DNA of 64,000 bases, taken from assembly GCA_019802505.1 (NCBI GenBank), contig JAFMOC010000223.1, forward strand, positions 1 through 64,000. Direction: 5' to 3'. Within the stretch, counting starts at the first letter, position 1; every line of letters begins with the position of its first letter. This DNA comes from Corydoras sp. C115 (Eukaryota; Chordata; Actinopteri; Siluriformes; Callichthyidae). Both the position numbers and the translations under genes were made by a program. This document shows positions 52,405-62,755 of this stretch, piece by piece. Under the pieces are notes generated by a model, which had not been told where the DNA came from, searched no databases, and saw only the letters and a program-made list of their open reading frames with translations.

Positions 52405-53400
52405 GCTGGATGTATTCAAGTATTTCATTTGTCATTCCACAATATAAAGTACAGTACAGTATATGTGGAAGGAGACAGCGTTCTCCAGGAACAAGGTGCT
52501 ACACATAACAGCTACTACACAATCAACATAAAGTGCACATGTGCAAACACAAGGATCACAATAAATAGTTCACAGTTCAGGGAGCTGTTGAATATGTCGG
52601 TGTAGACATTTGTCAGCTAGTCCGCACATTCCCTGAGCACTCTGCCAGGAATGTTGTCTAATCCAGCAGCTTTTCAAGGGTTGATTCTATGTAGTTTTCC
52701 TCACGTCAGCTGCTTTGAAGCACAACACCTGGTCGTTGAGAGGAGGGGTGGACGCCGTCACGCGGTTCTGTGTCTTAAACCGAGGGTAGAAGTCGTTCAG
52801 CGCATCTGGAAGGGAGACGTCACCGTCGCAGGCAGGTAGTGTAGTCCTGTAGTTGGTGATGGTCTGGATGCCCTGCCACATGCGTCGTGTGTTACTGCTG
52901 TTCTGGAAGTGGCTGTGGATGTTCCGACCGTGTGTGCGCCTTGTGTCTCTGATGGCCCTGGACAGTTTTGCCCTCGCTGTTCTTAGTGCCGCCTTGTCGC
53001 CTGCCTTAAAAGCAGAGTCGCGATCCCTCAGCAAAGCACGCCCCACCACCCACGGCTTCTGATTTGGACGTGTGGTAATGTTCTTGGAGACAGTCACGTC
53101 GTCTGTACACTTGCTGATGTAGCAGGTCACCGACGACGTGTACTCCTCCAGGTCGATAGTGTCGCTGTTGGTTCAGTCCTGAAGTGCAGAGATGGCTCCT
53201 GCAGGCCAGGTTCTCACCTGTTTTAGAACCGGTTTAGAGTCTTACCGCACAGGGTTGAGTTTCTGTCGGCTCGAAACTCTGTTATTACGTCTAGTTGAAT
53301 GGCGGCATCAGGAAATCGGTCACTCAGCCACGTCTCGGTAAAAATGCTGCAGCCTCTGGATTCTCGTTGTGTAGTTCTCTGAAGATGGATGCAGTCCAGT
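52405..53400 (-). mobile_element. Non-LTR retrotransposon fragment
   Basis: The 3' UTR at the left (minus strand: TTGTGGAATGACAAATGAAA) directly follows the first part of the RT. The coding part lies at 52575-53400. The RT palm, thumb and all 3' coding sequence are deleted. I do not assign the clade. Confidence 0.8.
52575..53130 (-). pseudogene. LINE endonuclease-RT linker and RT start
   Basis: The 147-residue frame contains NQKPWVVGRALLRDRDSAFK, AGDKAALRTARAKLSRAIRD, RNIHSHFQNSSNTRRMWQGI and LPDALNDFYPRFKTQN, typical of the segment between endonuclease and RT in this fish LINE group. After a frameshift near 52690 the RT start can be read as AAGLDNIPGRVLRECAD, then YTDIFNSSLN. A stop replaces the residue after ECAD. 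Confidence 0.85.
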
Positions 53401-54120
53401 TAATTTTTCAGGGAGCAGACATTTTTAAAGCAGAATGGACGGGAGAGCTGGTCGAGTTGGCTTAGTTGTTAGCCTTGTGCGAACTCCAGCCCACTTGCCG
53501 CGATTTTCACGAATTGCCAGATTTTAATATTTGGATTATAGAACTATCTCTGGATTTGTTTACTCTTACCTACACCATTTATCAAATTTACACTCCAGCT
53601 CGCTCACTGCGTTGTGATGTGAGCCGCCTGGGGCTTAAACCTCACAGTACTGTGTCAGAGCTCCCACGGCTCATGCGTCTCCCCACCCATCATGCGTATT
53701 TTCAGGTGGTTTGACTGTCTCCACCTACTTCCTTCCCTATTTTAGGCGGCCAGATACGCTGCTTCCCCGCAAAGGATCTTTGTTCTCTCCAGTTGTCGGC
53801 ACACAACTAATCGCAGTTTTTGTTTTTCACCCAGGTCTCCGTCTCTTAACAGGTGCTCAGGACAATGCTTCCCACAATCCCGCTCGATGGCGTTCTGGCA
53901 GTATGCGCTCCACCGACGGATGTCGATTGATGTGACCCAATTCCCACACAACAGGAGGATTACTCTACCCCTCCCACCAGCACCTACGTCACACTCAAGT
54001 CCTGTGACCCAGTTGCCACAGTCACCCTGTTCCACGGCTTTTTGAGTCTGCGGCACTCTAAACTCTAAGTTCATGTTTTTTGTTGATCGCCATTGTTTTT
54101 CTGTTTCACCTACCCCTGCA
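53401..54120. other. Unclassified, possibly retroelement leader
   Basis: Moderately GC-rich with an 82-codon frame (53466-53714). It may belong to the retroelement whose gag follows, but no terminal repeat was proven. Confidence 0.35.
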
Positions 54121-54135
54121 ATAATGTAGCGGCAG

Positions 54136-54175
54136 TAAGAACTGGAACTGTCGACATTCTGTCTCGGCCGGCCGA
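54136..54175 (+). repeat. 40-bp direct repeat, copy 1
   Basis: AAGAACTGGAACTGTCGAC, then TCTGT and TCGGCCGGCC. It recurs at 55567-55606 with a few differences, bracketing the gag-protease fragment. Confidence 0.85.
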
Positions 54176-54209
54176 AACAGAAATACTTTACCGATAGAAA
54201 AAAAAAAAG

Positions 54210-55080
54210 AGGAGAAATGAGGGTAGGTCCGCCCAGAGTGTGTCATGGATTCCCAGAGCGATACAGCCAGCAGCCCGCACCGGACACCGGGACCAGACTT
54301 CTCCTCATTACAGAGCGAGTTGGGGGGAGATTACTGTTTTGCGTACCCTTCTTCAATGCCCGGCAGACTGACAGTGGACCGAAGTGCCACCAGTCCCTGT
54401 TCAGAGCCAGAGAGGTATGACGGAAGTCCAGACACCGGTCCCTCTCTCCTGATAAAGTACTCGCTGTTCCTCAACAGCCGCTCCATAGCCAGCGACGAGG
54501 ACAAGATCGCATTGATGATCTCGGGACTCACCGGGAGGGTGTGCCAGTGGGCCACTGCAATATGGGAGGCGTAGGGCTATCCGGTAGAGGGAAGACCATG
54601 CGGAGAGGAGCTAATCCGTTTACGACAGGGGTCCCAGTCTGTATCCAACGTTCCACACTTTGGCTGCACGCAGTGGATAGAATGAGACCACTGATTGCTC
54701 ATTCCCGCGAGGGGCTGTGTCCAGAGGTAAGACACGAGATAGCAGGCCGCGACTTCGGCTCCTCTCTGACCGACCTCATCAGCCTCTACATCTTGATGGA
54801 CCCAAACCTGCCCTCCTCATACCATGGATGCCAGCACATTGTAGAGAGCGGTGGATCGGAGTCCGCCCATGTACTACACACCCGTAAGTTTCAAGGAGTC
54901 TATGCAGCTGTACACGACTTGCCTGTTCCGCCAGGAGCGGCAACGTCGCATCAGGTCACGCCTTTGTCTGTACTGTGGTGGAGCTTCACACATGATACGG
55001 GCCTGCCCTGCACGTCCATCGGACAAGACCCACCAACCCTTACCTTACTCAACCTTTGAGTCAATTTCATTTTTGTAGCC
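54210..55080 (+). pseudogene. Ty3/Gypsy gag, frameshifted
   Basis: Capsid-type block: PERYDGSPDTGPSLLIKYSL, then DEDKIALMISGLTGRVCQWA, the standard Gypsy gag pattern of a PE-(Y/F)DG start and an LTGRA-W core. After frameshifts, LTDLISLYILMDPNL marks the gag C-terminal half. A zinc knuckle CLYCGGASHMIRAC (Cys-X2-Cys-X4-His-X4-Cys) is near 54963-55004. It packages RNA in intact elements; here at least two frameshifts disrupt it. Confidence 0.85.
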
Positions 55081-55290
55081 TCTTCTCCCTTTCTGCCCAT
55101 CATTTTAGGTTTCCCTTGGCTGCGTCGGCATGATCCGGTCATTTCAAGGGCTACTTCCCGAATCCTGGCCCGTTGTCAACAGAAGTGCCTGCATCTTCCC
55201 CGAAGGCCTCGACTGCTGTCCATTGTGTCCTGTGGCTGCTTCTCTCAGTCAGGTGCCCCCCATCTACGCGGATTTACCTGAGGTTTTCAG
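55075..55290 (+). pseudogene. Ty3/Gypsy protease-RT junction fragment
   Basis: LPIILGFPWLRRHDPVIS is the end of the retroviral-type protease (the ILG-hydrophobic block), and after a frameshift VPPIYADLPEVFS is the conserved lead-in to the reverse transcriptase. The element is cut off immediately after this point. Confidence 0.75.
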
Positions 55291-55329
55291 TTAGGATCGA
55301 GCTAACAGGTTACTTCCTTATGGCTGCTC

Positions 55330-55560
55330 TATACATTGTGTTTCAAATTATTATGCAAATAATATTTTCTCCGATTTTCCAAAATTACCTATATGAATTG
55401 CAGTCATTGTAATTTTCCAGTCATCAACTATTAGAGTACAATTGAAAGGTTTTTGAATAAACTGCCAATGATAACAGTATATCAAAAAATATATAAAACA
55501 CTCAAAACGCATGTTCCAAATTATTATACACAGCAGTTTTCAACCTTTTCATGAATGCAC
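55330..55560. repeat. AT-rich transposon-like fragment
   Basis: TGTTTCAAATTATTATGCAA near 55337 and TTCCAAATTATTATACACA near 55515 are direct-oriented near-copies about 178 bp apart. This resembles terminal motifs of mariner-type elements, but I cannot assign it. Confidence 0.4.
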
Positions 55561-55566
55561 GAACAA

Positions 55567-55606
55567 GAACTGGAACTGTCGACTATCTGTTTCGGCCGGC
55601 CATAAC
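55567..55606 (+). repeat. 40-bp direct repeat, copy 2
   Basis: Second copy of the AAGAACTGGAACTGTCGAC...CGGCCGGCC segment from 54136-54175. Confidence 0.85.
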
Positions 55607-55904
55607 ATACTGCCAGTTCTCTTCTAATATTCTTTACCTCCGATAAGTGGTGGAATGGTCCTCGTAACTGTAATGCTGACATTCGGCATGTGTAGGAAAC
55701 AGTGCAATATATCTGTTCGCAAGCATTTCCTTGAATTTCTTTATCTTTTATAAAAATTAAAAAAAGGGGGCAGGAAGAAATCTAGACTTCAGAAACTGGC
55801 AAATGATCAGGATTGATAAAATTGCAGTTCAGCTGATTACTCCATAACTTTCAGATTTGTGTTGTTTCTCTCATGTGGATGAAAGAATCTACTGAAGGAC
55901 TTTA

Positions 55905-56680
55905 TCAAAATGGAACCCAAGACCAAGTTTATTTATTTTAATTTACAACAGTGCATTGTCTCAAAACAAACAGACAGTTTTCTAAGACTGAACCCAGAAA
56001 GAGCCAGCTGAAGTAATGGTTTTTTAAAAAAAGAGGGCTTATGAGGACCATCCTCATTGAGTGAATTAGTGTATTAACAGCAGAGTACTAATATACAGGT
56101 TGTGTATTTAATCAAGGTTCTGTACTTGGAAAAGAATTGTCTGTCAAATCAAAAATAGATCAAGAATATCATTCAGTCATGAATTTCTGTTAGCCGTTTC
56201 TCCAATTCTGATGAATTGAGCACTCAGAAAAGAGAAAACACACTATTCTAAATTAGGTTCTGTCCATCAGAACAGTGTGTGAGAGTCAACAAAATTTTGT
56301 CTAATCTGTAGTGCTCTGGCAGGGTCGTGGATCAGCGCAGGTGACCTCTTAAAAAAAAGAAAAACAAAAAAGAAAAGCAGTTCAAGAAGTTAAGACTGTA
56401 ATAACATTGACAGACAGTATTTAATTTTGAACACAGCGCATCAGCATTACTGACTAGTGCAGCAGAAATAAAAAGAGCAGATCACCTATTCATGAGGGAT
56501 CCCTGGAAAAGCTTCATTCTAACAGCACACTCTACAAGTGAGAAAAGGTTTTTCGAAAAGATGAAATACCAACTCTGACTGATCCCAGATCACCAACCCA
56601 ACAGATATCTAAACCTGAGATCTACAACTTTAAATACAGAGATTAAATAAATGGGTTTTTAAACCACTTTTAAATATTGT
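55905..56680 (-). mobile_element. L2 3'-UTR fragment
   Basis: Parallels the L2 3' UTR at 35520-36250 block by block: AACAGTGCATTGTCTC, GAACCCAGAAAGAGCCAGC, GAGGACCATCCTCATTGAG, GCATCAGCATTACTGACTAG and CCTGAGATCTACAACTTTAAA. No coding part remains. Confidence 0.8.
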
Positions 56681-57099
56681 TATAGTTTACCTATCCATGG
56701 ATTTCTGTTTGAACCTTACCACATCAGTGAGTTGATCAAAACTGTGGCATCAGTTAATACATGTGCAAATACAGCTGTATGTGCAGAACCAGGTTTGCAG
56801 GTCTCAGATCTGTGTAAAGGGTAAAATAATCAGAAAATGTACATTATAACAAACATTGTTCGAGATGTAATATTAAGTTATAACTTCAAAAATATTACCT
56901 GCCTGAAGAACATCAAAGAACAGTTCCAGTCACAGAGTGATGCTGTTGCAGTGATACGTTACCTTCTGCACATGAAGCTCAGAAAGATTTGGAAGTTTGC
57001 TCTTTTGGTGAGTAAGGGGGGTGGGGTGGGTTTGAAATGGTCTTTTTCTTTTCAGCCATTTTTTTTGTCTTGCTCTGCTGCAACAAAGCTCGCAGATCT

Positions 57100-57123
57100 T
57101 TTTTTTTTTTTTTTTTTTTTTTT
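57100..57123. repeat. Poly(T) tract
   Basis: A 24-base T run with more T-rich sequence after it; poly(A) on the gene strand, downstream of the putative rbm26 polyadenylation site. Confidence 0.9.
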
Positions 57124-57175
57124 CTTTTTGCTTCTTTTCTTTTTTAAGCTGATTTTTCATAGACCATTTCAATAC

Positions 57176-57181
57176 TTTATT
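57176..57181 (-). promoter_or_regulatory. Putative poly(A) signal of the rbm26-type gene
   Basis: AATAAA on the minus strand, about 400 bp downstream of the stop codon at 57583-57585. It is the first canonical signal I saw; alternatives further left are possible. Confidence 0.45.
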
Positions 57182-57582
57182 TTTTTTTACATGTCATGTC
57201 ATTGTAAGCTGGTAGATGCCAAGCAGTCAATACAAATCATTAAAACTTGTACATAAAATCTGTACACAAACCAAAACTAGCTGCAGCCGCTAACCGTGCT
57301 AAATACACCTGATGCTAGCCAACAGATAGCTGTTTAATTAAAACTGGTTTTCACGTTCACGTTCTGTTATAATTGTATCAACTGCAGTTTGTTGTACAAA
57401 ACAAAATAAAAATTAAAACAATTAATTCTTATGAAAGAATTGTAATTAAACTGAATAATTGGATTTCTTCACTGTTAGTAAAAGAGCAAAAAGAAACAAA
57501 TACAAATGTATTAAAAACAATCATTCTCCAAAAAGAAAGATGCACAACACGAGGTGGGACTGGGCCAAATAATAGCAAGGCT
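57182..57582 (-). other. rbm26: Putative 3' UTR of the rbm26-type gene
   Basis: Non-coding stretch between the stop codon and the first canonical minus-strand AATAAA. The extent is an inference. Confidence 0.45.
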
Positions 57583-57672
57583 TTATCTGCGCCAGGGACG
57601 TGACTCGTTATCATCCTCTTCCTCATCGTCATCCTGCAGCAACGCGTCATCCACCAGAGTGTCCTCCTGTAA
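57583..57672 (-). CDS. rbm26: RBM26-type RNA-binding protein, terminal coding exon
   Basis: 29 codons plus TAA (57583-57585). It reads LQEDTLVDDALLQ, an acidic run DDDEEEDDNE and the C-terminus SRPWRR, which closely matches the remembered RBM26 tail (acidic run followed by NESRSWRR). The acceptor is CTGCAG at 57673-57678 (minus strand), phase 0. The acidic tail and basic terminus are the end of the protein; the human family members act in nuclear RNA surveillance linked to poly(A)-RNA exosome targeting. Paralogue RBM27 has a similar design, so orthology is likely but not certain. Confidence 0.85.
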   Translation of the reverse strand, partial: LQEDTLVDDALLQDDDEEEDDNESRPWRR

Positions 57673-57804
57673 CTGCAGTCACACCAATGAGTTAGTGTGA
57701 GCATTCATTCAGTCAGCTTACAGTCGACATAACTGTCGTACAGGTCTGTGATTAATTAATAAAGTTTGGTTTAGATTAGTGTGTTAGGAGGTGACAGAGC
57801 TGAC

Positions 57805-57918
57805 CTCCTCCTCATCAGGCTCTGCATCATCCAGGTCCACGCTGTTCATAGGGGTTGGCGGTTTGTACCATGACAGGTGCAGTTCCTGATCGTTTAGCCT
57901 CACGCCATGAATTGCTGC
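57805..57918 (-). CDS. rbm26: RBM26-type RNA-binding protein, penultimate coding exon
   Basis: 38 codons, phase 0 at both ends, acceptor AG at 57919-57920 (minus strand) and a GTCAGC donor starting at 57804. It encodes the last part of the RRM (AAIHGVRLNDQELHLSWYKP) and the start of the acidic tail (PMNSVDLDDAEPDEEE). The family sequence I recall has a corresponding GARFKGQDLKLAWNKP block, so the RRM third and fourth beta strands are here. Confidence 0.88.
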
Positions 57919-58489
57919 CTGCAGAACAGACAACAAGACAAAAACATACTCAGAGACAGATGCAAGTCATGCATGTGTGTGTGTGTACTCGCAATATATG
58001 TGTAGGTGCATGCAACGTCACCGGTCACTTTATTGGATAAGCCTCATTTATTCTACATTCATAATTTACTGTTCAATGTACAATACAGATGCTCTTTGAA
58101 TTTCTCCTCATACTCTATTCTACAAACCACTGAAGTCGTGACGAGTCATGTTAACTAACCCCATATTGGTGGAAAGAAATGATAAGTTTTGAAATGAGTT
58201 TAAAAACTACAGCAGCAGTGTTGCATTTGATCTCTATTACCACCACAGAGTTATTGAAAAATGATTGTTTTGTATAATCTATTCAGTCTTTTTTCACGCA
58301 TTTGGGCAACACCACCATCCCCATCAAATATATACATTATATGAAGAAAAGAAACGACACCTAGAAGAGCTTTTATGATATTCCATTCTAAGTTGTTCCC
58401 GCTTAATGTAATTTATCCCCAAAATGGTCGAGCGCGTGTGGCAAACATAACCTGCCTTTATAAACTTTGATTTGCGCACATCAATTTTT

Positions 58490-58826
58490 GGCTTAGTGGT
58501 TAGCACGTTCGCCTCTCAGCACTAGGGATTCCCGGTTCGAATCCCCATCTGCGTGGAGTTTCCATGTTCTCCCCGTTTCCGCGTGGGTTTCCTCCGGGTT
58601 CTCCGGTTTCCTCCCACAGTCCAAAAACATGGATCAAGTCAATTGAGTTCACCAAATTGCCCCATATAGAGTGTGTTTGAGTGAGTGAGTGTGTGCCCAG
58701 CGATGGATTGGCACCCTGTCCTGGGTGTATCTGCCCAGTGCCCAGACGTTCTCCCCTGGATGGGCATGGGGAACCCCACCGCGACCCTAATAGAAGATAA
58801 AGCGGGTGATAATGAACGAATGAATG
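58490..58826 (+). mobile_element. tRNA-derived SINE, 5' clipped by about 12 bp
   Basis: Starts inside the A-box (GGCTTAGTGGTTAGCACG); otherwise complete with a GAACGAATGAATG tail. It lies in an rbm26 intron, antisense to the gene. Confidence 0.93.
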
Positions 58827-59127
58827 TTTAATATTCTTAATAGTCTTATTTTTGTTTAATATTTATTTTGACTAAACTAAGATGCTGAGGTCAACCCCTG
58901 AGAATAAACCCATTAAATTATCCCTTCTCTACTAAATGTTGCCATTTAAAGACACATGATTCAGCACTATGCATACCATTTACTGCTCCAGAGTTCAGTG
59001 TTAGTGTACTTTAAACCACTTTTACAGTAAACTTGCATGCTTCACATCAGTCACGTGTCACTTATGCTCTGATACCCAAACTATAAATACATAGTTGCAA
59101 CAGATTTTTACTGACTATATGTATGAA

Positions 59128-59483
59128 GGGTGGCACGGTGGCTTAGTGGTTAGCATGTTTGCCTCTCAGCACTAGGGATTCCCGGTTCGAATCCCAATCT
59201 GGGTGGAGTTTCCATGTTCTCCCTGTGTCTGCGTGGGTTTCCTCCGGGTTCTCTGGTTTCCTCCCACAGTCCAAAAACATGAATCAAGTCAATTAAATTC
59301 ACCAAATTGCACCATATAGAGTGTGTTTGTGTGTCTGTCTGAGTGAGTGTGTGCCTAAGTGATAGATTGGCACCCTGTCCTGGATGCATCTGCCCAGCGC
59401 CTGTGACGTTTTCCCCTGGATGGGCATGGGGAACCCTCCCCCCGCATAGAGGATAGAGCAGAAGATAATGGATGGATGGATGC
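59128..59483 (+). mobile_element. tRNA-derived SINE, full copy, intronic
   Basis: Intact head and body with a GGATGGATGGATG tail. Perfect 9-bp duplication ATGTATGAA at 59119-59127 and 59484-59492. Antisense to the gene and ending 50 bp from the donor of the exon at 59534. Confidence 0.94.
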
Positions 59484-59533
59484 ATGTATGAACGTGTGTG
59501 TGTGTCTGTCTCTCTCTCTGTTATGTACTGTAC

Positions 59534-59620
59534 CTGTTCTGCTTCTGCTCGGGTTCTGAAGGTGATAATGACACTGAGACTGGAATCTTCCATCTGACAA
59601 TCCTCAATCTCGCCAAATTG
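59534..59620 (-). CDS. rbm26: RBM26-type RNA-binding protein, RRM core exon
   Basis: 29 codons, phase 0, acceptor TTATTAG next to 59620 and donor GTACAG beginning at 59533. It encodes QFGEIEDCQMEDSSLSVIIT and FRTRAEAEQ, the RRM segment that includes the RNP1 region (here SVIITF, with no aromatic KGFGF motif, as is usual for this family's divergent RRM). A full SINE sits 50 bp downstream of the donor. Confidence 0.9.
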
Positions 59621-59739
59621 CTAATAAACACAGAAACAAGCTTACTGCACACTCTTACAATCATCAAGCATATCGGTTTTACTTAATGACAAAAGGTATG
59701 TGAACTGTTTATAACCATGATCATTTAAAAATTTATACA

Positions 59740-59965
59740 ATCCAGATCTGGGTGGTTTCCCATTCTTCCCGTGTCCCTCTGGGCTTTCTCCAGCTTCTCC
59801 AATTTCCCCCACAGTCCATAAACCTAGATTTAAGGTGAATTTACTGCTCTAAATAGCCTCTATATCGTGTGTATGCCAGCAATGGATTGGCATCTTGTCC
59901 TGGATGGGCATGGGGAAACCCTGCAACCCTAGTAGAGGGTTAAATGGAAGATCATGAGATAGATA
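59740..59965 (+). mobile_element. Diverged SINE copy without head
   Basis: CCAGATCTGGGTGGTTTCCC, CCACAGTCCATAAACCTAGA, TGGATTGGCATCTTGTCCTG and a GGAAGATCATGAGATAGATAA-like tail (in part). Confidence 0.85.
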
Positions 59966-60164
59966 ATGGAAGGATATTGAGTTGTTTACAGAATTAAAGA
60001 GTCTGTACACAATATGGCATACTGCCAACAGTTCACATACTATGGGAAGACCTACACACAGCTTATTGAATGTGTTATTAAACACGCAGATATGTTGGTC
60101 AAAGAAAAAACGTCGTCACCATACATTTGCACACAATGTTATTTTCAGTCTTGAAGTTAAAATA

Positions 60165-61726
60165 AACTGCTCAAAAAAAGGGAACACTTAAACAACACAA
60201 TATAACTCCAAGTAAATCAAGCTTCTGTGAAATCAAACTGTCCACTTAGGAAGCAACACTGACAATCAATTCACATGCTGTTGTGCAAATGGAATAGACA
60301 ACAGGTGGAAATTATTGGCAATTAGCAAGACACACTCAATAAAGGAGTGGTTCTGCAGGTGGACCACAGATCACTTCTCAGTACCGGTGCTTTCTGGCTG
60401 ATGTTTTGGTCACTTTTGAATGTTGGTGGTGCTTTCACACTCGTGGTAGCATGAGACGGATTCTACAAGTGGCTCAGGTAGTGCAGCTCATCCAGGATGG
60501 CACATCAATGCCAGCTGTGGCAAGAAGGTTTGCTTTGTCTGTCAGTGTAGTGTCCAGAGGCTGGAGGCACTACCAGGAGACAGGCCAGTACACCAGGAGC
60601 TGTGGAGGAGGCTGTAGGAGGGCAACAACCCAGCAGCAGGACCTCTACCTCCACCTTTGTGCAAGAAGGAACAGGAGGAGCACTCCCACAGACCTGCAAA
60701 ATGACCTCCAGCAGGCCACAAATGTGCATGTGTTTGCACACACGGTTAGAAACCGACTCCATGAGGATGATATGAGGGTCCCACGTCCACAGATGTGGGA
60801 TGCTCACAGCCCAACACCGTGCAGGACGCTTGGCATTTGCCAGAGAACACCAGGATCGGCAAATTCGCCACTGGCTACCTGTGCCCACAGATTAAAGCAT
60901 GTATACAATGAGCACATGTAAGAGACGTGACAGTGAGTCTGGAGATGCCGTGGAGAGCGATCTGGTGCCTGCAACATCCTTCAGCATGACCGTTTTGGTT
61001 TGGCAGTGGGTCATTAATGGTGTGTGGTGGCATTTCTTTGGAGGGCCGCACAGACCTCAATGTGCGTGCCAGAGGTAGCCTGACTGCCATTAGGTACCGA
61101 GATGAGATCCTCAGACCCCTTGTGAGACCATATGCTGGTACGGTTGGCCCTGGGTTCCTCCTAATGCATGACAATGCTAGACTTCATGTGGCTGGAGTGT
61201 GTCAGCAGTTCCTGCAAGATGAAAGCATTGAAGCTCTGGACTGGCCCGCCCTTTCCCCAGACCTGAATCCAATTCAGCACATCTGGGACATCATGTCTCG
61301 CTCCATCCACCAACGTCAGGTTGCACCACAGACTGTCCAGGAGTTGGCAGATGCTTTAATACAGGTCTGGGAGGAGATCCCTCAGAAGACCATCTGCCAC
61401 CACATCAGGAGCATGCCCAGGCATTGTAGGGGTTCATACAGGCGTGTGGAGGTCACACACACAATACTGAGTCATTTTGACATGTTTTAAGGACATTACA
61501 TCAAAGTTGGATCTGCCTGTAGTGTGTTTTTTCACTTTAATTTTGTGTGTGACTCCAAATCCAGGCCTTCATTGGTTAATAAAATAGATTTTCATTGATG
61601 ACTTTTGTGTGATTTTGTTGTCAGCACATTCAACTTTGTACAGAACAAAGAATTCAATGAGAATAATTCATGCATTCAGATCTAGGATGTGTCATTTGAG
61701 TGTTCCCTTAATTTTTTTGAGCAGTG
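60165..61726 (+). mobile_element. Tc1-like DNA transposon, complete, inactive
   Basis: 1,562 bp between TA dinucleotides (60163-60164 and 61727-61728). Terminal inverted repeats: ACTGCTCAAAAAAAGGGAAC at the left, and the complement of GTTCCCTTAATTTTTTTGAG plus CAGTG at the right. It carries a degenerate transposase gene. From memory this family is widespread in ray-finned fishes and also known from lampreys. It sits in an rbm26 intron, antisense to the gene. Confidence 0.93.
60406..61490 (+). pseudogene. Tc1 transposase, frameshifted, catalytic residues lost
   Basis: The N-terminal HTH pair is in one frame (MRRILQVAQVVQLIQDGTSM to HTVRNRLHEDD). Then come frameshifts at about 60790-60900, and the catalytic domain at 61017-61490. 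Of the DD34E triad, the first Asp block is replaced by CAHRLKH, the second Asp survives in LLMHDNARLHV, and the Glu is replaced by Gln in SPDLNPIQHIWDI. The protein would be inactive even if the frames were joined. Confidence 0.9.
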
Positions 61727-61801
61727 TATATAAGCAGTGGCTACATAATTTGCCCACATGGAGTCATTCTGGTCAGTGTGACTGTGCTTTTGGTAACTCA
61801 C

Positions 61802-62005
61802 AGCAAAGTGGGGTAGCAGATCCACCCGGTCCGTCTCTATAAAGCCGCTGACCTCCAGAGCTCGGGGTCGATGATCCACAATAGCGTGGGTATGAATACC
61901 CGTTGGCCTGCCCCTAATGCCTCTACCACGTCCCCGCATGTGCCCCCGACCTCGTGTGAGGGCCCCCCTCCCCTGCGTCGAGGTCAGAATACCGCGCTTA
62001 GCTGC
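61802..62005 (-). CDS. rbm26: RBM26-type RNA-binding protein, RG-rich and RRM-start exon
   Basis: 68 codons, phase 0 at both ends. The acceptor CACCAG is preceded by a good pyrimidine tract (62006 onward) and there is a strong GTGAGT donor (61801-61796). It reads AAKRGILTSTQGRGALTRGR, then an RG-rich stretch (GHMRGRGRGIRGRP), and the RRM start VDHRPRALEVSGFIETDR with DLLPHFA. The AAKRGIL entry and the VDHRPRAL block are specific to RBM26/RBM27. The upstream exon expected to end in a LQLE-like sequence is not in the window, so the gene continues to the right. A Tc1 element lies 75 bp beyond the donor. Confidence 0.92.
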
Positions 62006-62755
62006 CTGGTGAAAGAGAGATGAAGGTTTTAGAGGCTGATGCACTGCACAGAAGTGAACGATATACATCTGCAAATGCAACAAGCACGCTGTGCTGCTGC
62101 CACTAACATTACATAAGAGAAACACCACCACCACCTAGTGGCACAAAAGTCCTACACACAAATGTAATAAAGATGTAGAAGGGTTGGCAAAACTATGCTC
62201 TTACACATATACAATTAAGTATGCCCTTGATGTATTTAAAAGATACACGTCTGACTTTTAAAGTGGAAGTATAACTTCAGTGTTCAAACTAAATAAAGTG
62301 TGCATCAAGTTGAATCACAACACGTAGTGCACTCAGCATGCAGTAAGCAATGACATTTCAATGGGATAGGCACTGCGTCGGTACCACTGCCTTATACAGT
62401 GTAATTAAAAGCACATAGACAGTGACCGAGAAAATGCATGCATGCATGCATGCATACAAAAAAAAAAAAAAAACGTTTAGTAAGAAACAGCAAAACCGTC
62501 GGGACTCATTTCCCACAAATTTTTATGTCTCCCACTCACACTCAAAATCAGTTGCAGGACAACCACATACTGCATGAGAACAAGTAGATTCTTGTCAACA
62601 AGCTACATTCCTTCACCAGTAATTAAGGTATCCAGTATGTGACTTATCATTGTATTAATACTAATGAGTAGTTCAAATCCTCATTTCTATCAATGAACCT
62701 GGTTCTTTTGAAAATATTGAATCAAGTAAAATGATGTGTGTAACTGTCCTGTTCT
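62006..62755. other. rbm26 intron sequence, no exon seen
   Basis: Apart from a GCAT tetranucleotide run at about 62436-62456 and an A run at 62460-62473, nothing recognisable. The next upstream exon was searched for by eye and not found. Confidence 0.55.

Noticed and set aside
56837..57010. Possible plus-strand exon (frame with EQFQSQSDAVAVIRYLLH) followed by a GTGAGTAAG donor-like site
   Set aside because: No acceptor or family match was recognised, and it lies where antisense rbm26 3' sequence would be. A chance donor is plausible.
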